Shown here: piece after piece, positions 36,854 to 46,162 of the stretch
How positions within the stretch are numbered: position 1 is the stretch's first letter
How the letters are laid out: each line of letters opens with the position of its first letter
Assembly: GCA_035560235.1 (NCBI GenBank)
Contig: DATMAG010000093.1
Span: 62,001-126,000, forward strand
Reading direction: 5' to 3'
Source of the DNA: DASRDU01 sp035560235
Lineage (GTDB): Bacteria; Acidobacteriota; Blastocatellia; RBC074
DNA: 64,000 nt
Notes under the pieces: generated by a model
Databases searched by the model: none
The model's input: the letters and a program-made list of their open reading frames with translations, nothing else
What the model was told of the DNA's origin: nothing
Translations under genes and position numbers: made by a program

Positions 36854-37486
36854 ATGAGATCATCTGGTTTGAAAACTTACTGTTCATTCGCGCTTACTAT
36901 CAGTTCTTCTTTTATCATCTCCAGTTTCTCGCTCAATGCCCAGTCAGTGTCTGCACCGGCCAGACCGGCAGACCCTCAGAGTGCGACTTCAGCCCTCGTG
37001 GCCTCAAACGCTCCGGCGGCGACTCGCACCAGTGAAGCAGCACCACCACCCGCCGCAGAACCCAGAGTCAGTCTTCAGCATCCGCAGCTCAATCTGGAAA
37101 TCACGCCTGGCACACACAGGCTGGCTGTGCCTGACGTGGCGCCGACTGATGATGACCTCGACTATGCTCCGCTCAATTTCAAGGCGACCGCTTACAGTCT
37201 GCGTGGCCGCACCCGTTCCGGCGTGGGCGTGCGGCGCGGCGTGATCGCCGCTGATCCGCGTGTGCTGCCGCTGGGCACGGTCGTGCAGTTAAAGGCAGGC
37301 GAAAGTTATTCCGGCGTTTACACAGTTCACGACACCGGCAGCGCCATCAAAGGCCGGACGATTGATATCTGGATGCCTTCGAGCCGCGAAGCCCGCCGGT
37401 TCGGGCGGCAGCGCGTCAAACTGGTGGTTCTGCAGTATCCGCATGGCCGCAAGCCCGCCAGAACAGGCAAAGCGAAAACAAAATAA
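36854..37486 (+). CDS. Secreted 3D-domain protein (peptidoglycan-hydrolase related)
   Basis: 210 residues. Signal peptide to LNAQS, a disordered Ala/Pro/Ser-rich linker (about 30-95), then a 3D domain at about 110-190. The conserved aspartates are in GVIAADPRVLPLGTVVQL, YTVHDTGSAIKG and RTIDIWMPS. This double-psi beta-barrel fold is shared with the active domain of MltA-type lytic transglycosylases. No additional binding domain is present. A strong terminator follows. Expression from a long leader is likely. Confidence 0.85.
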   Translation: MRSSGLKTYCSFALTISSSFIISSFSLNAQSVSAPARPADPQSATSALVASNAPAATRTSEAAPPPAAEPRVSLQHPQLNLEITPGTHRLAVPDVAPTDDDLDYAPLNFKATAYSLRGRTRSGVGVRRGVIAADPRVLPLGTVVQLKAGESYSGVYTVHDTGSAIKGRTIDIWMPSSREARRFGRQRVKLVVLQYPHGRKPARTGKAKTK

Positions 37487-37514
37487 TCCGCCCAGATAAT
37501 CACGCCTTCAGGCC

Positions 37515-37559
37515 TCGCCGCTCATCACTCCATCGCCGATGAGCGGCGATTTCGCTTTT
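37515..37559 (+). terminator. Rho-independent terminator after the 3D-domain gene
   Basis: TCGCCGCTCATC (37515-37526) pairs perfectly with GATGAGCGGCGA (37538-37549), 11-nt loop, followed by TTTCGCTTTT. Confidence 0.88.
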
Positions 37560-37586
37560 CGCATTAGCTCAATTATCATCGCTGGT

Positions 37587-38666
37587 ATGAAAGACAGCGA
37601 AAATCACACCTGCAGCGCGCGGGATCAGACAGCGCCGCAGACTGTTCCGCTCGTCGAAGTCACACGCGGCGAACTCGTCGAAGCGAGACACCGCGGCTTC
37701 ATCGCCGTTGTTGACGGACACGGAAAACTCATTGCCAGCCTCGGTGACATCAGCACCAGAACCTGGTACCGTTCTGCCGCCAAACCCTTTCAGACCATTC
37801 CGCTCATCAGCAGCGGCGCAGCCGATCACTTCAGACTCACGCCCCGTGAACTCGCGGTTGCGACGGCGTCGCACAGCGGCGAGGCGATTCATCTTGAAGC
37901 TGTCGCTTCGATCCTCAGTAAAATCGGCCTCGCTGAAAGCGCGCTGCGCTGCGGCGCGCACGCGCCTTTCGATGCGGATGCAGCGCAGCGACTCAGCGAG
38001 GCTGGAGAGGAACCGTCAGCACTGCACAACAACTGTTCAGGCAAGCATGCCGGAATGCTCGCGCTGGCCGGATTTCTGAACGAGCCGGTTGATGATTACC
38101 TCAACCCGACGCATCCCGTTCAGCAGCAGATTCGCGCCGTGCTGGCACAGTTTGCTGACGTTCAGCCTGATGAGATCAGCCTGGCCGTTGACGGATGCAG
38201 CGCGCCGGTCTTCGGACTTTCAATCGAAGCCATGGCCCGCAGCTATGCCCGGCTCGTGGCAGCCGAGCAAACCGGTCTGCCTGAAAATCTGCGCCTGGCA
38301 GCGGGGCGCGTCCTCAGTGCGATGCGTGAATATCCTGAAATGATCGGCGGCACGCAGGGACGTCTCGATACTGATCTGATGCGTGCTGCGCGTGGCCGCA
38401 TCATTTCAAAGGTCGGGGCTGAAGGGGTGCAACTGCTCGGCGTACTGCCGGGCGATGATTACCCGCACGGACTCGGCATCGCAATCAAGATCGAAGATGG
38501 CGACACGCGCCGCGCCCGCGATCCGGTGGTGATTGAAACGCTGCGCCAGTCCGGGCTGCTCGATCAGAGCCAGCTCAGGCAGCTCGATCAATATGCGCAT
38601 TCGGTGATTCGCAATCACCGGCAGCTGGAAGTCGGCGAGGTGCGCGCGCGTTTCACGTTGCGCTGA
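37587..38666 (+). CDS. Asparaginase II family protein
   Basis: 359 residues of the thermolabile/Rhizobium-type asparaginase II family (not the classical bacterial type). Diagnostic pieces are the start LVEVTRGELVEARHRGFIAV, then STRTWYRSAAKPFQTIPL, ALHNNCSGKHAGMLAL, DGCSAPVFGLSIEAMA and MIGGTQGRLDTDLM. It should hydrolyse L-asparagine to aspartate and ammonia in the cytoplasm; there is no signal peptide. The ATG at 37587 has a weak ribosome binding site; the terminator hairpin ends 28 bp upstream. Confidence 0.9.
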   Translation: MKDSENHTCSARDQTAPQTVPLVEVTRGELVEARHRGFIAVVDGHGKLIASLGDISTRTWYRSAAKPFQTIPLISSGAADHFRLTPRELAVATASHSGEAIHLEAVASILSKIGLAESALRCGAHAPFDADAAQRLSEAGEEPSALHNNCSGKHAGMLALAGFLNEPVDDYLNPTHPVQQQIRAVLAQFADVQPDEISLAVDGCSAPVFGLSIEAMARSYARLVAAEQTGLPENLRLAAGRVLSAMREYPEMIGGTQGRLDTDLMRAARGRIISKVGAEGVQLLGVLPGDDYPHGLGIAIKIEDGDTRRARDPVVIETLRQSGLLDQSQLRQLDQYAHSVIRNHRQLEVGEVRARFTLR

Positions 38667-38693
38667 GTTATTCAGCTTTCAAAGGAGTCTGTC

Positions 38694-39035
38694 TTGAGCA
38701 GTGAGTATGATTGCGCTGAATGCGGGTTGTGCTGTACCGAATACGGCGCGACGCTCTATTTTTACGAGGAAGACCTTGAGCGATGGCAGCAGGCAGGAGA
38801 GGAAAACATCCTGCGAAGATTGCACGTCATTCAGGGCGCTGCGGGCGGCATCTCAAACGGCTGGCGCTCGCCCGCTGACGGGAGCGAGGAAAAATCCTGT
38901 CCGTTCCTGGCGACTGAAACAGGTTATCGCTGCGCGATCTATCCGACGCGCCCGCTCGTCTGCCGACACTTCGCCAACGGCGGTTCAGCCTGCCGTGAGC
39001 TGAGAAAAAAACACGGCCTGCCGGTCGAGGAATGA
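38694..39035 (+). CDS. YkgJ-family cysteine-cluster protein
   Basis: 113 residues with the CxxCxxCC-type cluster: Cys in YDCAECGLCC near the N-terminus, then SCPFL, YRCAIYPTRPLVCRHF. This pattern defines the YkgJ/UPF0153 zinc- or iron-chelating family; its role is not known. It uses a TTG start with a perfect AAGGAG 7 nt upstream. It follows the asparaginase gene by 27 bp and may be co-transcribed with it. Confidence 0.88.
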   Translation: MSSEYDCAECGLCCTEYGATLYFYEEDLERWQQAGEENILRRLHVIQGAAGGISNGWRSPADGSEEKSCPFLATETGYRCAIYPTRPLVCRHFANGGSACRELRKKHGLPVEE

Positions 39036-39121
39036 TTATCTGCCTCAGTTATGCGCTCGGAATTTCGCGGAAGCTCTGAAGAAACTGACTCGTCCCGGTT
39101 CGTGGCCGACTTTCTGCAGGT

Positions 39122-40576
39122 TCAATCGAAAACGATATTGTGGCCTTTTTTGTGTTCGCGGCACATTTTCTGCGCCGGAACGGCCTTGCCCGGATTGCAC
39201 AGGCCGGTGGGGTTGAAAACTTCCTTGACCGCGAGCATCGCCTCAAGCGAAGCCTGATCGAAGATCATTGGCATGTAGTTGATCTTGTCCACTCCGACGC
39301 CGTGTTCGCCGGTGATTGAACCGCCCGCCTCAACGCAGAGTTTCATAATCTCGCGCCCGGCCTTGTGAACGCGCTCGACTTCCTCCTTGTCGCGCCCGTC
39401 AAAGTTGATGTTCGGATGCAGATTGCCGTCGCCGGCGTGAAAGACTGTTGAAAGCCGCAGGTTGTATTTCGCGCCAATGGCATAGATGCCCGCCAGAACT
39501 TCAGGCAGCCTGGTGCGCGGGACAACCGAATCCTGCACGAACAGATCGGGGCTGACGCGACCGAGCGCGCCGAATGCGCCCTTGCGGCCCGCCCACAGCT
39601 TTTTGCGTTCGACTTCGTCGCGTGCTTCGCGCACCGAACGCGCGCCGTGTTCGCAGCAGATATCAATGGCGCGCTGCACCTGCGCGTTCATTCCCGCCCG
39701 CAATCCGTCGAGTTCAACGATCAGGCACGCCGCCGCATCGCGCGGATAACCGGCGGCATAAATCGAATCCTCGACGGCATTGATCGTCACCTTGTCAATC
39801 ATTTCAAGCGCGGCGGGCAGAATGCCTGCGGCAATGATCGCCGAGACGGCGCGACTGGCATCATTCAGATCGAGAAAATCGGCGAGCAGTGTGACCACAA
39901 TCTGCGGCGTGCGCGCCAATCTCACTGTGATCTTCGTCGCAATGCCGAACGTCCCTTCGCTGCCGACAAAGGTTCCGAGCAGATCATAGCCGACGGCATC
40001 AGCGCCGTGTCCGCCGAGGCTGATGATTTCGCCATCGGGCAGCACGACTTCAAGCCCGAGAATGTGATTGGTCGTCATCCCGTATTTGAGACAGTGCGGC
40101 CCGCCCGAATTTTCCGCGACATTGCCGCCGAGCGTGCAGGAGGTCTGCGACGAAGGATCAGGCGCATAATAATATCCACTGGCCGCGACCGCCTGCGACA
40201 ATCTGACGTTGATCACGCCCGGCTGCACGATGGCGCGCTGATTGGCGTAATCAATTTCGAGGATGCGATTCATCCGCGCCATTTCAATGGTCACGGCGCG
40301 CTCGCCCTTTTCGCAGCCCAAAGCCAGCGCGCCGGAACTCAGTCCTGTGCCAGCCCCGCGCGGCCCGAAGGCAATCCCGTTTTGCGAGAGCAGTCGCACC
40401 GTGCGCGACACCTGTTCGGTCGTCGAAGGAAAGAGCACTGCGAGCGGACGAATCTTCTGCGTCGTGATCGCGTCGCATTCATAAACCATCAGTTCGGCTT
40501 CATCAGTGACGACCGCGTCCTTGCCGAGGATGGAATGAAGTTCGGTGATGACTGATTTGTCGAGTGTCTGAGTCAT
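39122..40576 (-). CDS. glcD: FAD-linked oxidase, glycolate oxidase subunit GlcD type
   Basis: 484-residue flavoprotein. The PCMH-type FAD-binding domain is at about 40-220 (FGPRGAGTGLSSGALAL, DPSSQTSCTLGGNVAENSGG). The FAD-oxidase C-terminal domain is at about 220-465 (STVFHAGDGNLHPNINFD, SITGEHGVGVDK). It should oxidise glycolate or D-lactate, passing electrons to a partner. The usual GlcE and Fe-S GlcF subunits are not adjacent, so D-lactate or another hydroxyacid is equally possible. It overlaps the upstream 77-residue gene by 4 nt (ATGA), indicating coupling. Confidence 0.88.
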   Translation of the reverse strand: MTQTLDKSVITELHSILGKDAVVTDEAELMVYECDAITTQKIRPLAVLFPSTTEQVSRTVRLLSQNGIAFGPRGAGTGLSSGALALGCEKGERAVTIEMARMNRILEIDYANQRAIVQPGVINVRLSQAVAASGYYYAPDPSSQTSCTLGGNVAENSGGPHCLKYGMTTNHILGLEVVLPDGEIISLGGHGADAVGYDLLGTFVGSEGTFGIATKITVRLARTPQIVVTLLADFLDLNDASRAVSAIIAAGILPAALEMIDKVTINAVEDSIYAAGYPRDAAACLIVELDGLRAGMNAQVQRAIDICCEHGARSVREARDEVERKKLWAGRKGAFGALGRVSPDLFVQDSVVPRTRLPEVLAGIYAIGAKYNLRLSTVFHAGDGNLHPNINFDGRDKEEVERVHKAGREIMKLCVEAGGSITGEHGVGVDKINYMPMIFDQASLEAMLAVKEVFNPTGLCNPGKAVPAQKMCREHKKGHNIVFD

Positions 40577-40806
40577 ATCTTCGATCTATCTGTAATCGCG
40601 ACCAGTTTCTTCGCGCGATTGCCATCAGCCAGATATTTCAATCTCAGTCTGTGCGTGACAAGCCCTTCGGCTGTTTCTTTATCGCTGGCTGAAGTATGGA
40701 AACTCAGCGTGAAAGTGTTTCCTCTGAGTTTGATTTTGTAAACGTAATCCGCTCCTCTTTCCTTCGGGACGCCAAATGAGACTCCGGCCTTCCTGGGCCT
40801 GGCCAT
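40573..40806 (-). CDS. Small basic hypothetical protein
   Basis: 77 residues, rich in Lys and Arg (MARPRKAGVSFGVPKE, YVYKIKLRGNTFTLSFHTSA). No family is recognised; a short beta-hairpin followed by a helix (KETAEGLVTHRLRLKYLADG) is suggested. Its ATG overlaps the stop of the upstream lipoprotein gene by one base (TAATG), and its stop overlaps the glcD start, so it is the middle gene of a tightly coupled trio. Confidence 0.65.
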   Translation of the reverse strand: MARPRKAGVSFGVPKERGADYVYKIKLRGNTFTLSFHTSASDKETAEGLVTHRLRLKYLADGNRAKKLVAITDRSKI

Positions 40807-41066
40807 TACACCAGCCCGCAACTGTTTCGGAGTTTTACCTGCGCGTCAGACACGTTGATCGTTTCGAGAATCAGCTCGCGCAACTGACGCTTGAGCTGAG
40901 TGAGCAGTGGAGTCGCTGAAACAGGCAGGGGATCGTAATCGCCCGTTCTGATCTGACGCAACCGGCTGATCGTCTGCGCGATTTCCGCTGCGCGCCCTGA
41001 TTCGGTTGAAGCAGAAGCAGGAGAGCAGCCTGACACAATAATGATCAGCAGCAGAATGCAGCGCAT
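40806..41066 (-). CDS. Small lipoprotein
   Basis: 86 residues. The lipobox IIIVSGC ends a short signal peptide. The mature part is mostly helical (RAAEIAQTISRLRQIRTGDY, LLTQLKRQLRELILETI) with a single C-terminal Cys. Function unknown. The ATG at 41066 has GGAGAAAG upstream; an earlier in-frame start would bury the lipobox. It is first in the trio ending with glcD, 75 bp downstream of the palindromic repeat at 41141. Confidence 0.65.
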   Translation of the reverse strand: MRCILLLIIIVSGCSPASASTESGRAAEIAQTISRLRQIRTGDYDPLPVSATPLLTQLKRQLRELILETINVSDAQVKLRNSCGLV

Positions 41067-41140
41067 TTCAGCTTCTTTCTCCGCCCCTGCTGAAGTCTGC
41101 TCGGCGCGACTGACATTGAGATACAGCATTGCTAAACCAT

Positions 41141-41211
41141 TACAGTCCGCGAGCGTCAGCGAGCGCCCTGATCCCGCAATGTCAGGCGCTCGCTGACGCT
41201 CGCGGACTGTA
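41141..41211. repeat. REP-like 30-bp palindrome (GCGAGCGTCAGCGAGCG)
   Basis: The left arm at 41141-41171 and right arm at 41182-41211 are complementary over 30 bp with a single one-base bulge, and a 10-nt loop. The stem core CGCGAGCGTCAGCGAGCGC is itself repetitive. It lies between the divergent lipoprotein and moaA genes. A degenerate relative occurs at 22343-22423. Confidence 0.9.
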
Positions 41212-41282
41212 CCAATGTTGCGCGCTTCGATTTAGAATAGTTGGTCACAAATTCTGAAAGCAAGCAGAGCACATTCAGACTT

Positions 41283-42293
41283 ATGAATTCCGAACCTGCG
41301 CCCCGCATTCTCAGAGACAGCTATGGCCGCGTCATCCGCGACCTGCGGATTTCGATTACCGACCGCTGCAACTTCCGCTGCTTTTACTGCATGCCGCAGG
41401 AAGCGATGGAATGGTCGCCAAAGGCTGAAATCCTCAGCTATGAAGAGATCATCACGCTCGCTGAAATCTTCGTTTCGCTTGGCATAAACAAGCTGCGCGT
41501 TACGGGCGGCGAACCGATGGTGCGGCGCGACCTCGAAAGCCTGATCGAGCGGCTCGCGGCGATTCCGGGTGTTGCAGACCTGGCGATGACGACGAATGCG
41601 CATTTTCTGCGCGGGCGCGCGGCGGGACTGAAACGGGCCGGATTGCAGCGCATCACGATCAGCCTCGATTCACTGCAGCCGGAACGTTTCGCGCTGCTGA
41701 CCGGGCGCAATGGTTTGCAACAGGTGCTGGATGGCATTGACGCTGCGACTGAGGCCGGACTTCATCCGGTCAAGGTCAACAGCGTGGTGATTCGCGGCAT
41801 CAATGACGATCAGGCCGTTGATTTCGCGGCCTTCGCGCGCAACAAGGGCGTTCACGTCCGGTTCATCGAATTCATGCCGCTCGACAACGGCAGGGTCTGG
41901 CGGCGCGAAATGGTTGTGCCGGGCGAAGAACTCAGGCAGCGGATCAGTGCAGTCTTCCCGCTCGAACGTGTGCCTTCAACAAATCCAAGCGAGACTGCGC
42001 GTCGCTGGCGTTTTGCCGACGGCGCGCCGGGCGAAGTCGGTTTCATCAATCCGGTGACGCAGCCGTTCTGCGGCCATTGCAGCCGCATTCGTCTGACGGC
42101 AGACGGCATGATTCGCACGTGCCTGTTCTCAACGGTCGAACACAACATCAAACGCCTGCTGCGCGGCGGCGCGACAAGCGAAGAACTGACTGATTTCATC
42201 GTGGCGACAGTGGATAAAAAGGAAGACCGCCACCACATCAACGATCCTGAATTCGTGCAGCCGCTCAGGACTATGTCGTGCATCGGAGGATGA
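41283..42293 (+). CDS. moaA: GTP 3',8-cyclase, molybdenum cofactor synthesis
   Basis: First step of molybdopterin synthesis, converting GTP to 3',8-cH2GTP by radical SAM chemistry. The 336-residue protein has the SAM-cluster motif CNFRCFYC (about 27-34), the glycine-rich VTGGEP, and the C-terminal second Fe-S cluster cysteines (FCGHC followed by RTC). It ends in the required Gly-Gly tail (MSCIGG). The ATG at 41283 lacks a strong ribosome binding site. A second Moco gene, mogA, lies at 49719; the other moa genes are not in the window. Confidence 0.96.
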   Translation: MNSEPAPRILRDSYGRVIRDLRISITDRCNFRCFYCMPQEAMEWSPKAEILSYEEIITLAEIFVSLGINKLRVTGGEPMVRRDLESLIERLAAIPGVADLAMTTNAHFLRGRAAGLKRAGLQRITISLDSLQPERFALLTGRNGLQQVLDGIDAATEAGLHPVKVNSVVIRGINDDQAVDFAAFARNKGVHVRFIEFMPLDNGRVWRREMVVPGEELRQRISAVFPLERVPSTNPSETARRWRFADGAPGEVGFINPVTQPFCGHCSRIRLTADGMIRTCLFSTVEHNIKRLLRGGATSEELTDFIVATVDKKEDRHHINDPEFVQPLRTMSCIGG

Positions 42294-42371
42294 AGCATCC
42301 TCTGCATTCCTGAAGTCTCTGAGTTCAGAACTGCCTGTCACGGTTTGCAGAAATTACGAAAGGTTTGAGTC

Positions 42372-43019
42372 ATGGCGACAGTAGTTAAAGCGCCTGCGAA
42401 AAAACGGCTGAACAACGGCACTGCGCTGAACGGAGCTTCGGGCCTGCGATTGTTCACTGCGAGCGAGTATCAGCGGCTGGCCGACACTGGCGTGCTTGGC
42501 GAAGACGAGCGTATCGAACTGATCGAAGGGAGAATAGTGCAGATGGCGCCAAAGAATGTCAGTCACGCCATTGCCACGAAACGCGCGAACCGTTGCCTTG
42601 CAAGCCTGCTCGGAGATCGCTTAATCATCGGCGTGCAGGATCCGATTCTGCTGAACGATTACTCGGAGCCGGAACCTGACATCGTGCTGGTCGCGCCGCC
42701 GGATGAACATTATCTCGTTCATCATCCGAAGCCGAAGGATATTTTTCTGGTGCTGGAGATTGCCGAGAGCAGCCTGGCTTATGACCGCGATGTGAAAGGC
42801 CCGCTCTATGCCAGCAACGGCATCATTCAGTACTGCCTGTTGAATCTGAACGACAGAGAGCTTGAAGATTATCGCCATCCGGGTCGGGACGGGTATCGGA
42901 GCAAACAGACATATTCTGAAAACCAGAGCTTCAGCCTGGTCGCTTTCCCGGAAGTTTCGATCAGGGTCAGCGACCTGCTGCCGCCGGTTAAGTCAACCGT
43001 GAAACAACGCAGAAAATAA
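42372..43019 (+). CDS. Uma2-family (DUF820) putative restriction-fold endonuclease
   Basis: 215 residues. A basic N-terminal stretch (KAPAKKRLNNG) precedes the Uma2 domain: FTASEYQRLADTGVLGEDER, ELIEGRIVQMAP, EPEPDIVLV, DIFLVLEIAESSLAYDRDVK and YASNGIIQYCLLNL. These include the acidic residues and Glu-x-Ala variant of the catalytic core. AAAGG precedes the ATG. It sits between moaA and the TPP riboswitch and is clearly diverged from the copy at 9445, so the two are not a recent duplication. Confidence 0.9.
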   Translation: MATVVKAPAKKRLNNGTALNGASGLRLFTASEYQRLADTGVLGEDERIELIEGRIVQMAPKNVSHAIATKRANRCLASLLGDRLIIGVQDPILLNDYSEPEPDIVLVAPPDEHYLVHHPKPKDIFLVLEIAESSLAYDRDVKGPLYASNGIIQYCLLNLNDRELEDYRHPGRDGYRSKQTYSENQSFSLVAFPEVSIRVSDLLPPVKSTVKQRRK

Positions 43020-43027
43020 CCACACTC

Positions 43028-43190
43028 TTTTCAGGGGAGCCGCGCGTGCGGCTGAGAGTCCTGGAATTGCGGATTGCGGATTGCAGATTGCAGCAAGTAA
43101 TCAGTTACTCAATCTCAAATCTTCAATCCGAAATCTGAAATCAGGAGACCCTGTGAACCTGATGCGGGTAATGCCGCCGGAGGGAGAAAG
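43028..43190 (+). promoter_or_regulatory. TPP (thiamin pyrophosphate) riboswitch with enlarged P3 arm
   Basis: Conserved elements in order: CAGGGGAGCC, GGCTGAGAGTC, then after an 80-nt insertion GACCCTGTGAACCTGAT, GCGGGTAATGCCG and CGGAGGGA. It ends 9 bp before the thiC ATG, so the expression platform probably acts on the ribosome binding site (AAAGGA). The variable P3 arm is filled by heptad repeats, described separately. Confidence 0.96.
43062..43144. repeat. Heptad repeats forming the P3 arm of the TPP riboswitch
   Basis: One side reads GGAATTG, CGGATTG, CGGATTG, CAGATTG, CAGCAAG. The other reads AATCTCA, AATCTTC, AATCCGA, AATCTGA. The two series are imperfectly complementary and meet around AATCAGTTACTC. 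The flanking GTCCTG and CAGGAGAC close the arm, so the array folds as an extension of P3. Confidence 0.85.
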
Positions 43191-43198
43191 GAAAAAAC

Positions 43199-45103
<1,905 letters not shown>

Positions 45104-45151
45104 CGGCAAATTGTGCTTGTCTGCTACACTTGAAAGGAAGGAGGTCGTGCG

Positions 45152-45403
45152 ATGACCGAAATGATCCTGCAAATGGACGATGAAGTATTGGCAGCGTTAC
45201 GGCGTTCGCCTGATGAATTCATCCGCGAACTCAAACTGGCAGCGGCGATTCACTGGTACGAGCGCGGCCAGATCTCACAGGAGAAAGCTGCCGATTTTGC
45301 CGGGCTTGATCGCACTGACTTCCTGCTGGAGCTGGCGCGACGTGGTGAGAATGCCTTCGTCGTGGATTTTGCCGATCTCGAAAAGGAGTTGCAGCGTGGC
45401 TGA
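45152..45403 (+). CDS. UPF0175-family antitoxin
   Basis: 83 residues typical of UPF0175: DEFIRELKLAAAIHWYERGQ, ISQEKAADFAGLDRTDFL, then FVVDFADLEKEL. By family knowledge it acts as a DNA-binding antitoxin paired with a PIN-like DUF3368 toxin. It has an excellent AAGGAGG ribosome binding site and a possible extended -10 (TGCTACACT) in the 48-bp gap after thiC. Its 3' end overlaps the toxin gene by 8 nt. Confidence 0.9.
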   Translation: MTEMILQMDDEVLAALRRSPDEFIRELKLAAAIHWYERGQISQEKAADFAGLDRTDFLLELARRGENAFVVDFADLEKELQRG

Positions 45404-45881
45404 ACGCCCGGCTGTCAATGCTTCGCCGCTGATTTTCCTTTCGCGGGCCGGATTGCTGGATTTTCTGCAACTGGCGGCGCCGGAGCTGATTGTTCCGGCA
45501 GCAGTTGCCATGGAAATTCAGCGGCGCGGCCCCGCCGACATAACTGCCCTGGCAATCAGCCGGACTCCCTGGTTATCTGTTGTCGAAACACCTGCCGTGC
45601 CACCGCTCATTCAGGCGTGGGGCCTGGGCAAAGGTGAGTCTGCTGTCCTGACGTGGGCCGTCAGCCATCCGGGGACAGAAGTCATCCTTGATGATCTGGC
45701 AGCGCGGCGTTGCGCGGCGACCCTGAGCATTCCTGTCCGCGGGACACTGGGACTGGTGCTGATCGCAAAACAACGCGGACTGATTCCTGCTGCCCGCCCG
45801 GTGCTGCGGCAACTCAGACAGGCCGGGATGTTTCTTTCTGATCGTGTGATGAATCAGGCGCTGGCTCTGGTTGGGGAATAA
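45396..45881 (+). CDS. DUF3368 PIN-like toxin
   Basis: 161 residues from a GTG start with AAGGAG 8 nt upstream, overlapping the antitoxin. DUF3368 signature: NASPLIFLSRAGLLDFL at the N-terminus (the first acidic position reads Asn), then LGKGESAVLTWAV, VILDDLAARRCAATLSI, RGTLGLVLIAKQRGLI and a C-terminal FLSDRVMNQAL. PIN-type ribonuclease activity is expected from the fold but is unproven for this family. The gene pair is bracketed by the duplicated thiC tail. Confidence 0.88.
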   Translation: MAERPAVNASPLIFLSRAGLLDFLQLAAPELIVPAAVAMEIQRRGPADITALAISRTPWLSVVETPAVPPLIQAWGLGKGESAVLTWAVSHPGTEVILDDLAARRCAATLSIPVRGTLGLVLIAKQRGLIPAARPVLRQLRQAGMFLSDRVMNQALALVGE

Positions 45882-45892
45882 AACAATAAGGC

Positions 45893-46020
45893 TCACCCAG
45901 GACGTGCGCGAGTATGCGGCGCAGAAGGCCATTGACGAAGAGGCTGCGCTCGCAGCGGGGATGCAGGAGAAGGCTGAAGAGTTCAGGCTGGCGGGCGCGG
46001 AGATTTACCTTAAGGCGTGA
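45893..46020 (+). pseudogene. Duplicated 3' tail of thiC
   Basis: 128 bp aligning without gaps to thiC 44976-45103, ending at the same codon position with its own stop (TGA instead of TAA). About ten differences: six synonymous, three conservative changes (Asp to Glu, Arg to Lys, Thr to Ala) and the stop. There is no start codon or ribosome binding site. It is followed by the strong terminator at 46081, which suggests that this is the displaced native end of thiC. Confidence 0.9.
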
Positions 46021-46080
46021 ATCCGGGAGTACTCTGCCGGTCTGAAAAAGAAAACGGCTGTGATAACGGTCAGTTCAGCG

Positions 46081-46134
46081 AGAGCGAATAACGGGAAGTT
46101 GAGAACCTTTCCGTTACTCGCTCTTTCTGTTTTT
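46081..46134 (+). terminator. Rho-independent terminator after the thiC tail copy
   Basis: A stem of about 17 bp between 46081-46097 and 46108-46124 (one A-C mismatch, one G-U), 10-nt loop, followed by TTCTGTTTTT. No equivalent terminator follows the intact thiC stop at 45103. Confidence 0.85.
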
Positions 46135-46162
46135 ACAGGCTGAATCAGCCTCTGGCGCAGAC

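Noticed and set aside
39647..40555. 302-codon open frame antisense to glcD
   Set aside because: No ribosome binding site or recognisable domain; it mirrors the codon pattern of the real gene.
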